Below, piece after piece: positions 12,808 to 20,791 of a stretch of DNA of 64,000 bases (position 1 is the stretch's first letter; every line of letters begins with the position of its first letter). The stretch is from Ignatzschineria sp. Its GTDB lineage: Bacteria > Pseudomonadota > Gammaproteobacteria > Cardiobacteriales > Wohlfahrtiimonadaceae. The notes under the pieces are model-generated. The model was not told the origin of the DNA. It made no database searches and saw only the letters and a list, made by a program, of their open reading frames with translations. Location of the stretch: positions 1 through 64,000 of the forward strand of contig JASLFU010000016.1 of assembly GCA_030150405.1 (NCBI GenBank). Reading direction: 5' to 3'. The position numbers and the translations under genes are program-made.

Positions 12808-12928
12808 TTTACTGATTGTTTTATCGGGATTGTAAAGAGCGATTGCAACCTCTAAAGAGGGCGCAATATTTAACAGCCCCCCATGCTATTAAAGGTGCTG
12901 CCTTACTCCCAGGGAATCTGCGATTAAC

Positions 12929-12957
12929 TTGAGTTAGTGCAAGAATCCCACTAAAAT
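12929..12957 (+). promoter_or_regulatory. Probable sodB promoter
   Basis: TTGAGT (12929-12934), a 17-nt spacer and TAAAAT (12952-12957) lie 43 nt upstream of the sodB start. No clear Fur box was found around it. Confidence 0.5.
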
Positions 12958-13000
12958 TAAGGTTGAGTATTATATTGTTTTACAATTAATGGAGGACTAT

Positions 13001-13579
13001 ATGTCATTTGAATTACCTAAATTACCTTATGCGCTCGACGCATTAGAGCCACATATCTCTAAAGAGACTTTAGAGTATCACTACGGTAAGCACCATCAAA
13101 CTTACGTAAACACCTTAAATACACTTATTGAAGGTACAGAGTTTGAGAAGGCAACGCTTGAAGAGATTATCTTAAAATCTTCAGGTCCAATCTTTAATAA
13201 CGCAGCGCAAGTTTGGAACCACACATTTTACTGGGAGTCGCTTAAACCTCAAGGTGGTGGCGAAGCAACAGGTAAAATTGCGGAAGAGATCAATAAAAAA
13301 TGGGGTTCATTCGAAGCTTTCCAAAAAGAGTTCGATAAATGTGCAGCGGGTACTTTCGGTGCAGGTTGGGCATGGCTTGTAAAGAATAAAGATGGCTCGC
13401 TTGAGCTTGTGTCCACTTCAAACGCAGGCAACCCAATGACAGAGGGTCAAACACCTCTTTTAACCTGTGATGTTTGGGAGCATGCTTACTATATCGATTA
13501 TCGTAATAGCCGCCCCAATTATCTTGAGAACTTCTGGAATCTCATTAACTGGGATAAAGTAAACGAGCGTTTAGGTTAA
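13001..13579 (+). CDS. sodB: Superoxide dismutase, Fe (or cambialistic) type
   Basis: Converts superoxide to hydrogen peroxide and oxygen in the cytoplasm. From ATG 13001 the product has 192 residues, the SodB length. It carries the metal-ligand regions HYGKHHQTYV (about 27-36), VWNHTFYW (about 71-78) and DVWEHAYYIDYRN (about 156-168). The motif GTFGAGWAWL is also typical. A longer frame begins at ATG 12989, but its first codons are the ribosome-binding site GGAGG (12991-12995), so 13001 is the start. Iron is favoured over manganese from overall SodB resemblance; metal use cannot be proven here. Confidence 0.95.
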   Translation: MSFELPKLPYALDALEPHISKETLEYHYGKHHQTYVNTLNTLIEGTEFEKATLEEIILKSSGPIFNNAAQVWNHTFYWESLKPQGGGEATGKIAEEINKKWGSFEAFQKEFDKCAAGTFGAGWAWLVKNKDGSLELVSTSNAGNPMTEGQTPLLTCDVWEHAYYIDYRNSRPNYLENFWNLINWDKVNERLG

Positions 13580-13644
13580 TCCCTTTTAAAAGAGCTTATT
13601 AACATTTTCGGCATTGCCGAGCTGTTAAAAATTGATAAAATCTG

Positions 13645-13671
13645 GAAGGTGCTTCGGCACCTTCTTTTTTG
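13645..13671 (+). terminator. Terminator after sodB
   Basis: GAAGGTGC (13645-13652) and GCACCTTC (13657-13664) form a perfect 8-bp stem with a UUCG loop followed by T6. Confidence 0.92.
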
Positions 13672-13740
13672 TGTGCAGAAATATTTTATGGCTGTAGAGC
13701 AGTGATAAAGTTCCCTTAACCCCCTATAGAGGAAGAGATA

Positions 13741-14490
13741 ATGAATACTCCCCAAGATTATGATCGCCGATTTTCAAGCTTAAATCGTCTCTATGGAGAT
13801 CAAATATTAGAAAAGTTTCATCAGAGCCATGTGGTGGTGGCTGGCATTGGGGGGGTAGGCTCATGGGCGGTGGAGGCGTTAGCCCGCTCTGGGATAGGAA
13901 AGCTTACTTTGATCGACCTTGATAATGTGGCAGAGAGCAATATTAATCGGCAGATTCACGCTCTAAGCTCAACTGTAGGGGAGTCAAAGGTAGAAGCGAT
14001 GAAGCGTCGTATTGCGGAGATTAATGATCGCTGTAAGGTGGTGGTTATTGAGGATTTTTTAACTTTAGAGAATCTCGCAACGATGCCTTGGGGGGATCGT
14101 AAAGAGAGCTGGATTTTAGATGCGATTGATGAGGTAAAGGTTAAAGCGGGGCTGATCGCTTGGGCCAAAAAAAATCGTTATAAAATTATTACCACAGGAG
14201 CGGCAGGGGGGAAGCGGGATGCTGGCGCCTTATTGATTGATGATCTTAACCTAACTTATCATGACCCTTTATCGGCAAGGCTTAAAGCGAGATTAAAAAA
14301 GGAGTATGGCTTTCCTTCTAAGCCTAAGCGTTTTGGAGTGCCGGCTGTCTTTAGCAGTGAAAATAGTCAGGCTAAGAGTCGCTCTGGGGGGCTAGATTGT
14401 TCCGGCTATGGTTCTGTGATTACAGTTACCGCCACCATGGGAATGATGGCGGCAAGTTTTATCCTTAATAAAATCAGTGAGCAAAAATAG
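13741..14490 (+). CDS. tcdA: tRNA threonylcarbamoyladenosine dehydratase TcdA (CsdL)
   Basis: ThiF/E1-like enzyme that cyclises t6A37 of tRNA to ct6A using ATP. The 249-residue protein has the adenylation glycine motif GIGGVGSWAVEALARSGIG at about residues 36-54, followed by LTLIDLDNV and NINRQ, the classic E1-family nucleotide site. The C-terminal part GYGSVITVTATMGMMAAS also matches the family. ATG 13741 follows AGAGGAAGAGATA. It converges on the next gene with 12 nt between the stops. Confidence 0.9.
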   Translation: MNTPQDYDRRFSSLNRLYGDQILEKFHQSHVVVAGIGGVGSWAVEALARSGIGKLTLIDLDNVAESNINRQIHALSSTVGESKVEAMKRRIAEINDRCKVVVIEDFLTLENLATMPWGDRKESWILDAIDEVKVKAGLIAWAKKNRYKIITTGAAGGKRDAGALLIDDLNLTYHDPLSARLKARLKKEYGFPSKPKRFGVPAVFSSENSQAKSRSGGLDCSGYGSVITVTATMGMMAASFILNKISEQK

Positions 14491-14502
14491 GAGTATTCCC
14501 TT

Positions 14503-15195
14503 TTATAGGAGTGTTCCCCCATTATCTAAAAGTGGTTGCACAACATATTGATCAAAATATTTTGGCACAATATATTGCACTACAGAGCGCCGTTTTTTAG
14601 TGGGATCTAGGGCGATATCCACCCCTTTTTCTGGGTAGAGATAGTGAATAACGGAGTTTTCAGCCTCCTCTATCTTCATGCTAGGTGTGCCAAAGTGATG
14701 AAAAACAATCGATTCATCTAGAGTCACCGCCATAGGGATAAAAGCGAGGCTCTGCACAATATTCTGCATAAAATGGAAGTGTTGATCTTGGGGGACTTCA
14801 TAAATTGTGCGTTTTGATGTGGAGCGTTTATGGGGCTTAAGTTCAGTACTAATACTCTCTAAAAGGGACTGCTCCGCTTCTAGTGTAAAGGGGATTCTAG
14901 CAGACAAGCCTCCCACAAGGGTTTCCCGGATATAGCCTTCAAGCTGATACTCCCCCTCTTCTTCAAAGATAGAGAGGCTTAGGCGATTACCCAGCATAAA
15001 GAGCAACTCTTCAAGGGTGGACTCTTCGAGCGTAAGATTAAATACAGAGAGCCGATCTTGATCCGCTTCAATCACCCAAAAGGGTTCTGTTTCCATATTG
15101 CTCTCAATTTGCGGCGTAAAGAGGGGGCGAGCAAAATAGGCAAAGAGGGTGATAAATATTAGCGTACCAAGAATGCCTAGGAGATTTTTTTTCAT
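14503..15195 (-). CDS. Uncharacterised membrane-anchored protein
   Basis: I do not recognise a named family. The 230-residue protein starts with MKK and one hydrophobic segment (about residues 4-26), so it is probably anchored in the inner membrane with the rest in the periplasm. The remaining sequence is mixed alpha/beta, acidic in the first half, with a conserved-looking C-terminal block (IHYLYPEKGVDIALD, VVQYIVPKYFDQYV). No catalytic motif is evident. It lies downstream of guaA-adk on the same strand but behind a terminator at 15230-15268, so it is probably transcribed separately. Codon use is like its neighbours, so it appears to be a real conserved gene. Confidence 0.8.
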   Translation of the reverse strand: MKKNLLGILGTLIFITLFAYFARPLFTPQIESNMETEPFWVIEADQDRLSVFNLTLEESTLEELLFMLGNRLSLSIFEEEGEYQLEGYIRETLVGGLSARIPFTLEAEQSLLESISTELKPHKRSTSKRTIYEVPQDQHFHFMQNIVQSLAFIPMAVTLDESIVFHHFGTPSMKIEEAENSVIHYLYPEKGVDIALDPTKKRRSVVQYIVPKYFDQYVVQPLLDNGGTLL

Positions 15196-15229
15196 AGTAT
15201 GAACTCTGTTTAGCGGAGATAGGTTGTTT

Positions 15230-15268
15230 AAAGAAAAATAAAAGGCTACTTAAAATAAGCAGCCTTTT
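15230..15268 (-). terminator. Terminator for guaA-adk (possibly bidirectional)
   Basis: On the - strand, AAAAGGCT and AGCCTTTT arms (15240-15247 and 15261-15268), extended inward by CTTA/TAAG with one mismatch, are followed by TTTTATTTTTC. The U tract is better on the - strand, matching the end of adk. Confidence 0.7.
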
Positions 15269-15327
15269 CTGTTTTCAATAGAACTTTGCAAGCGTAGAGC
15301 TCGACTTGTGCTACGTAAGCTTAGTCG

Positions 15328-15882
15328 TTAGTAGGCAAGGGGCTCAAGAGCTTCAAAGATATTTTGGCTGATCTCTTCGATTTCGCCAGTGCCTTCAATG
15401 GTTTGAAGTTTGCCTTGGCGGATAAAATAATCCACTAAGGGGAAAGTCTCTTCTTCATACACTTTACGGCGCTTACGAATTGTCTCTTCCGTATCATCGG
15501 AACGACCGCGGGAAGCTAAGCGCTCTTTGATCACTTCAAAAGGAACATCGAAGTAGATCACTTTTTGAATTGGTTGCCCCATCTCTTCTAAGAGCTCATC
15601 GAGCTGCTCTGCTTGATTAATATTGCGGGGAAATCCATCGAGAAGAAAGCCCTTATCCGCTTTTTCAATCTGGCCCTTAATCATGCCAAGAACAATATCG
15701 TCAGAGACTAATTGGCCTTCATCCATAATCTTTTTAGCTTCGAGACCCAGAGGGGTGCCAGCGCTCACTTCTGCTCTGAGCATATCACCTGTAGAGAGGT
15801 GAGTGACACCAAATTTTTTAACAATATTTTCCGCCTGAGTGCCTTTGCCAGACCCAGGTGCGCCAAGTAATACAATACGCAT
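15328..15882 (-). CDS. adk: Adenylate kinase, short-LID form
   Basis: Interconverts ATP + AMP and 2 ADP. From the ATG whose codon lies at 15880-15882 the protein has 184 residues, with the P-loop GAPGSGKGTQ at 7-16, LLDGFPR near 80-86, and a short lid (LASRGRSDDTEETIRKR, about 122-138). The E. coli enzyme has 214 residues with a long zinc-like lid domain that is missing here. A longer frame begins at 15954, but GGAGAC upstream of 15882 and the family start MRIVLLG decide the start. It lies 78 nt downstream of guaA and is probably cotranscribed. Confidence 0.95.
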   Translation of the reverse strand: MRIVLLGAPGSGKGTQAENIVKKFGVTHLSTGDMLRAEVSAGTPLGLEAKKIMDEGQLVSDDIVLGMIKGQIEKADKGFLLDGFPRNINQAEQLDELLEEMGQPIQKVIYFDVPFEVIKERLASRGRSDDTEETIRKRRKVYEEETFPLVDYFIRQGKLQTIEGTGEIEEISQNIFEALEPLAY

Positions 15883-15960
15883 AATTGATCGTCTCCTAAT
15901 TAGATATTCCGCCATGTGCGGGAAGGCTATAAATATAGGCTTCCCATGATACACAGAAAT

Positions 15961-17211
15961 TTACTCCCACTCAATTGTTGCAGGGGGTTTGTTTGAAATA
16001 TCATACACAACCCGAGAAACGCCTTTCACTTCGCGAATAATTCGGTTTGAGACATGTTCTATAAAGTCATGGGGGAGATGCGCGGCTCTTGCTGTCATAA
16101 AGTCGATGGTTTCAATGGCGCGAAGAGCAATAACATAATCATATACTCGCTTATCATCCACTACACCCACCGATTTTACAGGCACAAAAACAGCAAAGGC
16201 TTGTGAGGTTTTATCATAAAGATCGGCTTTGTAGAGCTCCTCGATAAAGATATGATCGGCATAACGTAGAATATCTGCATACTCTTTTTTGATTTCACCG
16301 AGAATACGCACCCCTAAACCAGGGCCGGGGAAGGGGTGGCGATAGACCATCTCTCGTGGTAAACCAAGCTTTACGCCAAGTTCTCTTACCTCGTGTTTAA
16401 AGAGAGATTTAATCGGCTCTAAGAGCTCAAGATCCATATCTTCCGGTAAGCCACCAACATTATGATGGGACTTTACGGCAACGCCATCTTTCGTATTTAA
16501 GGATTCCAAAATATCGGGGTAGATCGTGCCTTGTGCTAGCCATTTTGCACTTGAAAGCTTGCGGGACTCCTCTTCAAAAATGCGCACGAAGAGCTCGCCG
16601 ATAATCTTTCGCTTCTTCTCCGGATCCGCTTCTCCTTTAAGAGCTTCTAAAAAGCGCTCTTCAGCATCTACCCGAATAATTTTAACGCCCATATTATCTG
16701 CAAAGGTCTTCATTACATTATCTCCCTCATGGAGACGAAGAAGCCCTGTATCTACAAATACACAGGTTAACTGCTTACCAATGGCGCGGTGGATAAGTGC
16801 GGCGACTACGGATGAATCCACCCCCCCTGAGAGCCCAAGAATAACCTCTTCATCGCCCACTTGGTTGCGAATCTCTTCAATGTGATAATCGATAAAAGCA
16901 TCTAAAGTCCACACCGCTTCAACGCCAGTGGCTTTTGCAAAATCGAGAAGAGCCTCTCTATTTTCGGCGTCACCCGGTGTTAATTCCCAGAGCGGAATAG
17001 AGAGTGAATGTTCGCAAAGAGCATTATTCACCTCATTCGGTAAGTTGGTTAAGATCCCTTTTGGCGGAGCATTTTTTAGCTGATTGGGAAGATCGCTAAG
17101 TGTGGTGATTTCAGAGTAGAGCGAAAGATCGCGCAAAACTCGTCCAATTTTTTGGGCGTCTTGCTGATTTGAGTGTACAATTAATAACTTATTCTGTTGG
17201 TGCTTCGCCAT
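15961..17211 (-). CDS. guaA: GMP synthetase lacking an intact glutaminase domain
   Basis: Makes GMP from XMP with ATP and an ammonia source. The synthetase half is complete: the PP-loop LSGGVDSS at about 127-134, VDTGLLRL, the conserved FPGPGLGVRILGE, and the C-terminal SNKPPATIEWE. Normal bacterial GuaA is about 510-525 residues, but this one is 416. The N-terminal 75 residues look like the start of a class I glutamine amidotransferase domain (LLIVHSNQQDAQKIGRVLRD), yet the nucleophile segment GVCYG and the later His-Glu pair are absent. The next part, VEAVWTLDAFIDY, rejoins the normal domain junction. Free ammonia or a separate glutaminase subunit must then supply nitrogen (inference). The 230-bp upstream gap is not large enough to hide the missing part. 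Confidence 0.9.
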   Translation of the reverse strand: MAKHQQNKLLIVHSNQQDAQKIGRVLRDLSLYSEITTLSDLPNQLKNAPPKGILTNLPNEVNNALCEHSLSIPLWELTPGDAENREALLDFAKATGVEAVWTLDAFIDYHIEEIRNQVGDEEVILGLSGGVDSSVVAALIHRAIGKQLTCVFVDTGLLRLHEGDNVMKTFADNMGVKIIRVDAEERFLEALKGEADPEKKRKIIGELFVRIFEEESRKLSSAKWLAQGTIYPDILESLNTKDGVAVKSHHNVGGLPEDMDLELLEPIKSLFKHEVRELGVKLGLPREMVYRHPFPGPGLGVRILGEIKKEYADILRYADHIFIEELYKADLYDKTSQAFAVFVPVKSVGVVDDKRVYDYVIALRAIETIDFMTARAAHLPHDFIEHVSNRIIREVKGVSRVVYDISNKPPATIEWE

Positions 17212-17317
17212 AAGATTATCCTTTTTGAGATAAGCGTGAAATCGAAGCCTAAATTATAGCAAAGTCGCCCATTTCCTGGAATAAGCGGGGTGGAAAAGTT
17301 TTTGTTAAGTCATTCAT

Positions 17318-17336
17318 CACCCTAACCATTAGGGTG
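17318..17336. promoter_or_regulatory. Perfect palindrome in the guaA/nlpC divergent region
   Basis: CACCCTAA-CCA-TTAGGGTG has 8-bp perfect arms (17318-17325, 17329-17336). It lies between the divergent guaA and NlpC/P60 genes and has the size of a dimeric repressor or MerR-type operator. The regulator is unknown. No T tract follows, so it is not a terminator. Confidence 0.45.
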
Positions 17337-17441
17337 TAAATGGTTTTGCGGCTTATAAGAAAGTAAGGGATATTAATGGGTATCCTCCCTATTTTTGCGG
17401 GTGAATAACCCATTGAAGTTAAAAAAATTTAAGGAGCTATT

Positions 17442-17906
17442 GTGGAAGGTTTAAAGTCTATTCTTCGCCGTTATACCACGCTAAGTAGTCTCATCGGTCT
17501 GTTTTTATTGAGCTTGAGTTCAGCCCATGCGCAGATGACAGATGAACAGAAGCGGGAAGCGATTCAAATTGCGATTAAACAGATCGGTACACCCTATAAG
17601 CTAGGGGGTTCTGCCCCTCATCAGGGTTTTGATTGCAGTGGTTTAATTCAGTATGCCTATCAGAAAGTTGGGCTCGATATTCCTCGGATTACAAGGGAGC
17701 AATCGAAGTTTTTCTCCCCGACGAGCCGCCCGCAGCCGGGAGATGTTGTCTTTTTTAAGATCAACGGACGCACAGTTTCCCATGCGGGGATCTATCTCGG
17801 CAACAATAAGATGGTTCATGCCCCAAGCAGTGGAAAGCGGGTGGAGATCACCAGTATTGATCAGCCCTATTGGCGTAAACGTCTCTATAAATTTGGACGA
17901 ATGTAG
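17442..17906 (+). CDS. NlpC/P60 family peptidoglycan hydrolase, secreted
   Basis: Cysteine peptidase that cuts peptide stems of peptidoglycan, similar in size to the catalytic part of MepS/Spr. The 154-residue product has a signal peptide of about 30 residues ending AHA, then one NlpC/P60 domain. The catalytic cysteine is in GFDCSGLIQYAY (Cys65), with His114 in VSHAGIYLG and a third polar residue, His126, in KMVHAPSS. There is no lipobox, unlike MepS, so it is probably soluble in the periplasm. The start is GTG 17442 with AAGGAG upstream. It is divergent from guaA. Confidence 0.9.
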   Translation: MEGLKSILRRYTTLSSLIGLFLLSLSSAHAQMTDEQKREAIQIAIKQIGTPYKLGGSAPHQGFDCSGLIQYAYQKVGLDIPRITREQSKFFSPTSRPQPGDVVFFKINGRTVSHAGIYLGNNKMVHAPSSGKRVEITSIDQPYWRKRLYKFGRM

Positions 17907-17945
17907 CGCGTTATAGGCATTGTTCGTCTAAATTTTGGGGAAATC

Positions 17946-17974
17946 ATGACAACCTTGTTGTCAATTGCTATACT
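17946..17974 (+). promoter_or_regulatory. Promoter with overlapping palindromic operator before the efflux OMF gene
   Basis: ATGACA (17946-17951), a 17-nt spacer and TATACT (17969-17974) form a plausible sigma-70 promoter. The palindrome TGACAAC-CTT-GTTGTCA (17947-17963) covers the -35 and most of the spacer, where a TetR- or MarR-type repressor would block polymerase. The regulator gene is not adjacent. Confidence 0.5.
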
Positions 17975-18053
17975 AACTTCCTTATAAAAATTCGCGTGTA
18001 GAGTCACCATCAGCCAACATTACGGCTATGTGTGTGGAGTATTGAATCTCATT

Positions 18054-19481
18054 ATGAAAAAGAAATTATTATATATTGGAGCGCCCTTTATTTTAGCGGC
18101 TTGCTCTATGGCGCCAGAATATGTTCGTCCGGAGCTTCCAGTTTTAGATACCTTCCCAACAGAGGCGGTGGCTCCTGGAGTGCAATATTTTGCCCACGAC
18201 ATTAGTTGGCGAGAGTATTTTAAGGATGATCGTCTGATTCGTTATATCGATACCGCACTTCTCAATAATAAGGATATGAAGTTAGCTCTGCTAAATGTTG
18301 AGGCGGCGCGTTTAGCGTATGGTATTACCGATGCAGATCGCTATCCCGGCATTAATGCAGGGGGGCAGAGCTCACGAAGCAAAACAGGCAGCGCGAATAC
18401 TCAACCTGGTATGGGCAGCCAAATTACCGAGCGCCATACCGTGAATTTAGGAGTGAGTAATTTCGAGCTCGACTTTTTTGGTCGGGTAAAATCGATGAGC
18501 GATGCAGCGCTCAATGAGTATTTTGCAACGGTTGAAGGGCAGAAGGCGGTGCGAATTGCGTTAATTGCCCAAGTTGCTCGGAGTTATGTAGCGGAGCGCT
18601 TAGCCGGCGAGCAGTTGCAATTAGCACGGGAGACGTTAAGTGCAAACCAGGCCTCTTACAACTTAGTTAAACAGCAAGTTGATGCAGGAATTGCAAACGA
18701 TCTCGATCTTGCGCAAGCATTAGGGCAAGTTCATTCTGCCCGTGTACAAGTGGCAAAATTTGAGCGTGAGCAGGCAACGGCACTCAACGCATTAAATGAG
18801 TTAGTGGGCGGTGAGCCACTCTCACTACCCCGTGGACTCTCATTACGTAACCAGTTTTTTGATGATCTACCTGTAGGTTTACCTTCAGAGGTACTTTTAG
18901 TTCGTCCCGATGTGGCAGAGGCCGAGTATAAACTTAAAGCAGCGAATGCCAATATTGGTGCCGCACGAGCAGCCTTTTTCCCAAGTATCTCTTTAACGGC
19001 TACAGCTAATCGGATGTCGAGTAGTTTTTCTGATCTCTTCTCTTCAGGCACAAGTGGTTGGACATTCTCGCCAGCGATCTCATTGCCGATCTTTAACTGG
19101 GGCAAGACCAAAGCTAATCTCGATTTAGCCCATGTTCGTACCAATATGGCAGTGGTTAATTATGAGAAGGCCATTCAGCAAGCTTTCAGAGAAGTGGCTG
19201 ATGGTTTAGTTTCTCGAGCGCCGTTAGAAAAGCAGCTCCGAGCGCAACGTAATCTTGTGGCGACAACTTCTGAGCAGTTACGTTTAGCTAATCTTCTCTA
19301 TACTAATGGTATTGCAAGCTATCTCGATGTGCTTGATGCTCAACGAACCCTCTTTAATGCACGTCAGGCCTTATTAGGCACCTATTTTGAGAAGATTATG
19401 AATGGTATCTCTCTCTATGCTGCTTTAGGAGGTGGCCTTGAGCGCACAGAAGTGTCTGATTTTGTCGCTGTAGAGGAATAG
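18054..19481 (+). CDS. Outer-membrane efflux factor, NodT/OprM-type lipoprotein
   Basis: TolC-like outer-membrane channel of tripartite efflux pumps. From ATG 18054 it has 475 residues, a lipoprotein signal with lipobox LAAC (Cys17), then SMAPEYVRPELP, the typical start of OprM/NodT proteins. Two repeated outer-membrane efflux domains are visible, each with the usual helical pattern (for example RPDVAEAEYKLKAANANIGA and LYTNGIASYLDVLDAQR). The longer frame from 18030 would put eight residues before the signal and is less likely; the ribosome-binding site is weak for either. No RND pump or membrane-fusion protein is next to it, so it probably serves pumps encoded elsewhere. Confidence 0.92.
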   Translation: MKKKLLYIGAPFILAACSMAPEYVRPELPVLDTFPTEAVAPGVQYFAHDISWREYFKDDRLIRYIDTALLNNKDMKLALLNVEAARLAYGITDADRYPGINAGGQSSRSKTGSANTQPGMGSQITERHTVNLGVSNFELDFFGRVKSMSDAALNEYFATVEGQKAVRIALIAQVARSYVAERLAGEQLQLARETLSANQASYNLVKQQVDAGIANDLDLAQALGQVHSARVQVAKFEREQATALNALNELVGGEPLSLPRGLSLRNQFFDDLPVGLPSEVLLVRPDVAEAEYKLKAANANIGAARAAFFPSISLTATANRMSSSFSDLFSSGTSGWTFSPAISLPIFNWGKTKANLDLAHVRTNMAVVNYEKAIQQAFREVADGLVSRAPLEKQLRAQRNLVATTSEQLRLANLLYTNGIASYLDVLDAQRTLFNARQALLGTYFEKIMNGISLYAALGGGLERTEVSDFVAVEE

Positions 19482-19527
19482 GGCTTGCTAAGTCAGAAAT
19501 TGTTTGATACTATCTAGTTCGATTTGT

Positions 19528-19604
19528 CGGGGCATGGCGCAGTCTGGTAGCGCACTTGCATGGGGTGCAAGGGGTCGCAGGTTCAAATCCTGCTGTCCCG
19601 ACCA
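19528..19604 (+). tRNA. tRNA-Pro (anticodon GGG)
   Basis: A 77-nt cloverleaf with encoded CCA. Acceptor arms CGGGGCA and TGTCCCG pair with one G.U; the anticodon stem CTTGC/GCAAG encloses ATGGGGT, giving anticodon GGG. It lies 29 nt upstream of infA and may share its transcript. Confidence 0.96.
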
Positions 19605-19633
19605 ACTTATATTTTTATATCTTAGAAGAGTTT

Positions 19634-19852
19634 ATGTCGAAAGAAGATCATATCGAAATGGAAGGAACGGTTATTGAAACCCTTCCATATACACAATTTA
19701 GAGTTGAGCTCGATAACGGTCATGTTATTACTGCTCATATTTCAGGTAAAATGCGTAAAAATTACATCCGCATTTTAATGGGAGATAGAGTTAAAGTAGA
19801 GCTCACTCCTTATGACCTCTCTAAAGGCCGCATCGTTTATCGCGGTAAATAA
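19634..19852 (+). CDS. infA: Translation initiation factor IF-1
   Basis: Small OB-fold factor that binds the ribosomal A site during initiation. From ATG 19634 the product has 72 residues, the standard length, with EMEGTVIETLPYTQFRVEL and the C-terminal TPYDLSKGRIVYR. The frame extends upstream through tRNA-Pro, but that part is not coding. A good terminator follows. Confidence 0.97.
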   Translation: MSKEDHIEMEGTVIETLPYTQFRVELDNGHVITAHISGKMRKNYIRILMGDRVKVELTPYDLSKGRIVYRGK

Positions 19853-19854
19853 CA

Positions 19855-19887
19855 TAAACCTAAGAAAACCTTCTTAGGTTTTTTTTA
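19855..19887 (+). terminator. Terminator after infA
   Basis: AACCTAAGAA (19857-19866) and TTCTTAGGTT (19871-19880) form a 10-bp perfect stem followed by a T tract. Confidence 0.9.
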
Positions 19888-19926
19888 TATGTAAATTTTA
19901 TATATAAACTATTCTATTTATGAGAG

Positions 19927-19957
19927 AAGCGCTCCCGACTGTTGTTGAGCGCTTTTT
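19927..19957 (+). terminator. Second terminator-like hairpin before rph
   Basis: AGCGCTC (19928-19934) and GAGCGCT (19947-19953) pair around a 12-nt loop and are followed by TTTTGTTTTT. It lies 38 nt before rph, so it is either a backup terminator for infA or a leader hairpin. Confidence 0.6.
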
Positions 19958-19994
19958 GTTTTTGCGAATACTATTTATTTAAAAGTGAGAAGAG

Positions 19995-20714
19995 ATGAGA
20001 CCATCTGGCCGTGCGCATAATGAGATGCGTGAATTAACTTTTATTCCTGAGTTTACTATGCATGCTGAAGGCTCTGTTCTTGCGTGTTTTGGAAATACTA
20101 AAGTGCTCTGCACTGCAAGCGTTGAAGAGCGTGTTCCCCCATTTTTACGGGGGCAGGGTTCAGGTTGGGTGACGGCGGAGTATGGTATGTTGCCACGCTC
20201 AACCCATACCCGTTCTGGGCGAGAAGCGGCTCGTGGAAAGCAGAGTGGTAGAACACAAGAGATCCAACGTTTAATTGGGCGTTCTTTGCGGGCAGCTGTG
20301 GATCTTGAAAAGCTGGGTGAGCGTACCATTACCCTCGATTGTGATGTTCTTCAAGCAGATGGAGGCACGCGAACGGCGGCGATTTCGGGGGCTTATATTG
20401 CTTTAGTTGCGGCGATAAATCACCTTCTCTCTAAAGGTGAGATTACAGAAAATCCGTTAATTGAGCAGATCGCAGCGATCTCTGTAGGTGTTTATCAGGG
20501 GCAGCCAGTGCTTGATCTGGATTACCTTGAAGATAGTAATGCAGATACTGATATGAACGTTATTATGACGGGTGCTGGAAAAATTATTGAGGTGCAAGCT
20601 ACAGCAGAACAGGCTGCTTTTGCAAAAGAGGAGCTTTTAATAATGCTTGAACTTGCAGAGAAGGGCATTGCCGAGATTGTTAGTGCGCAAAATGAAATTT
20701 TGAGCCAAAAATAA
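19995..20714 (+). CDS. rph: Ribonuclease PH
   Basis: Phosphate-dependent 3'-5' exoribonuclease that trims tRNA 3' ends. It has 239 residues, the full family length (unlike the frameshifted rph of E. coli K-12). Motifs include MRPSGRAHNEMR at the start, GSGWVTAEYGMLPRSTHTR near 54-72, the phosphate-binding region GRTQEIQRLIGRSLRA, and DCDVLQADGGTRTAAI. AAGTGAGAAGAG precedes ATG 19995. Terminators flank the gene, so it is likely monocistronic. Confidence 0.97.
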   Translation: MRPSGRAHNEMRELTFIPEFTMHAEGSVLACFGNTKVLCTASVEERVPPFLRGQGSGWVTAEYGMLPRSTHTRSGREAARGKQSGRTQEIQRLIGRSLRAAVDLEKLGERTITLDCDVLQADGGTRTAAISGAYIALVAAINHLLSKGEITENPLIEQIAAISVGVYQGQPVLDLDYLEDSNADTDMNVIMTGAGKIIEVQATAEQAAFAKEELLIMLELAEKGIAEIVSAQNEILSQK

Positions 20715-20791
20715 GGCAAAGGCTGTTGTCAGTTGTGCGGTTTTTTAATGCTCTTTCCGAATAGTTAGAGAATAAAGAGTGTTTGATTAGC

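Noticed and set aside
12850..12920. Hairpins between nusB and sodB as a riboswitch or Fur site
   Set aside because: ATTGC/GCAAT and CCTCT/AGAGG arms are short, no T tract or known aptamer pattern is present, and no Fur box is evident.
14488..14518. 13-bp imperfect direct repeat (TAGGAGTATTCCC / TAGGAGTGTTCCC) at the tcdA stop
   Set aside because: It is short, imperfect and partly coding for the opposite gene; more likely a small duplication without function.
15961..17441. Frameshift explaining the short guaA
   Set aside because: The frame is open from a good start to the stop, the upstream gap is only 230 bp with a divergent gene, and no remnant of the glutaminase catalytic segment is seen in it.
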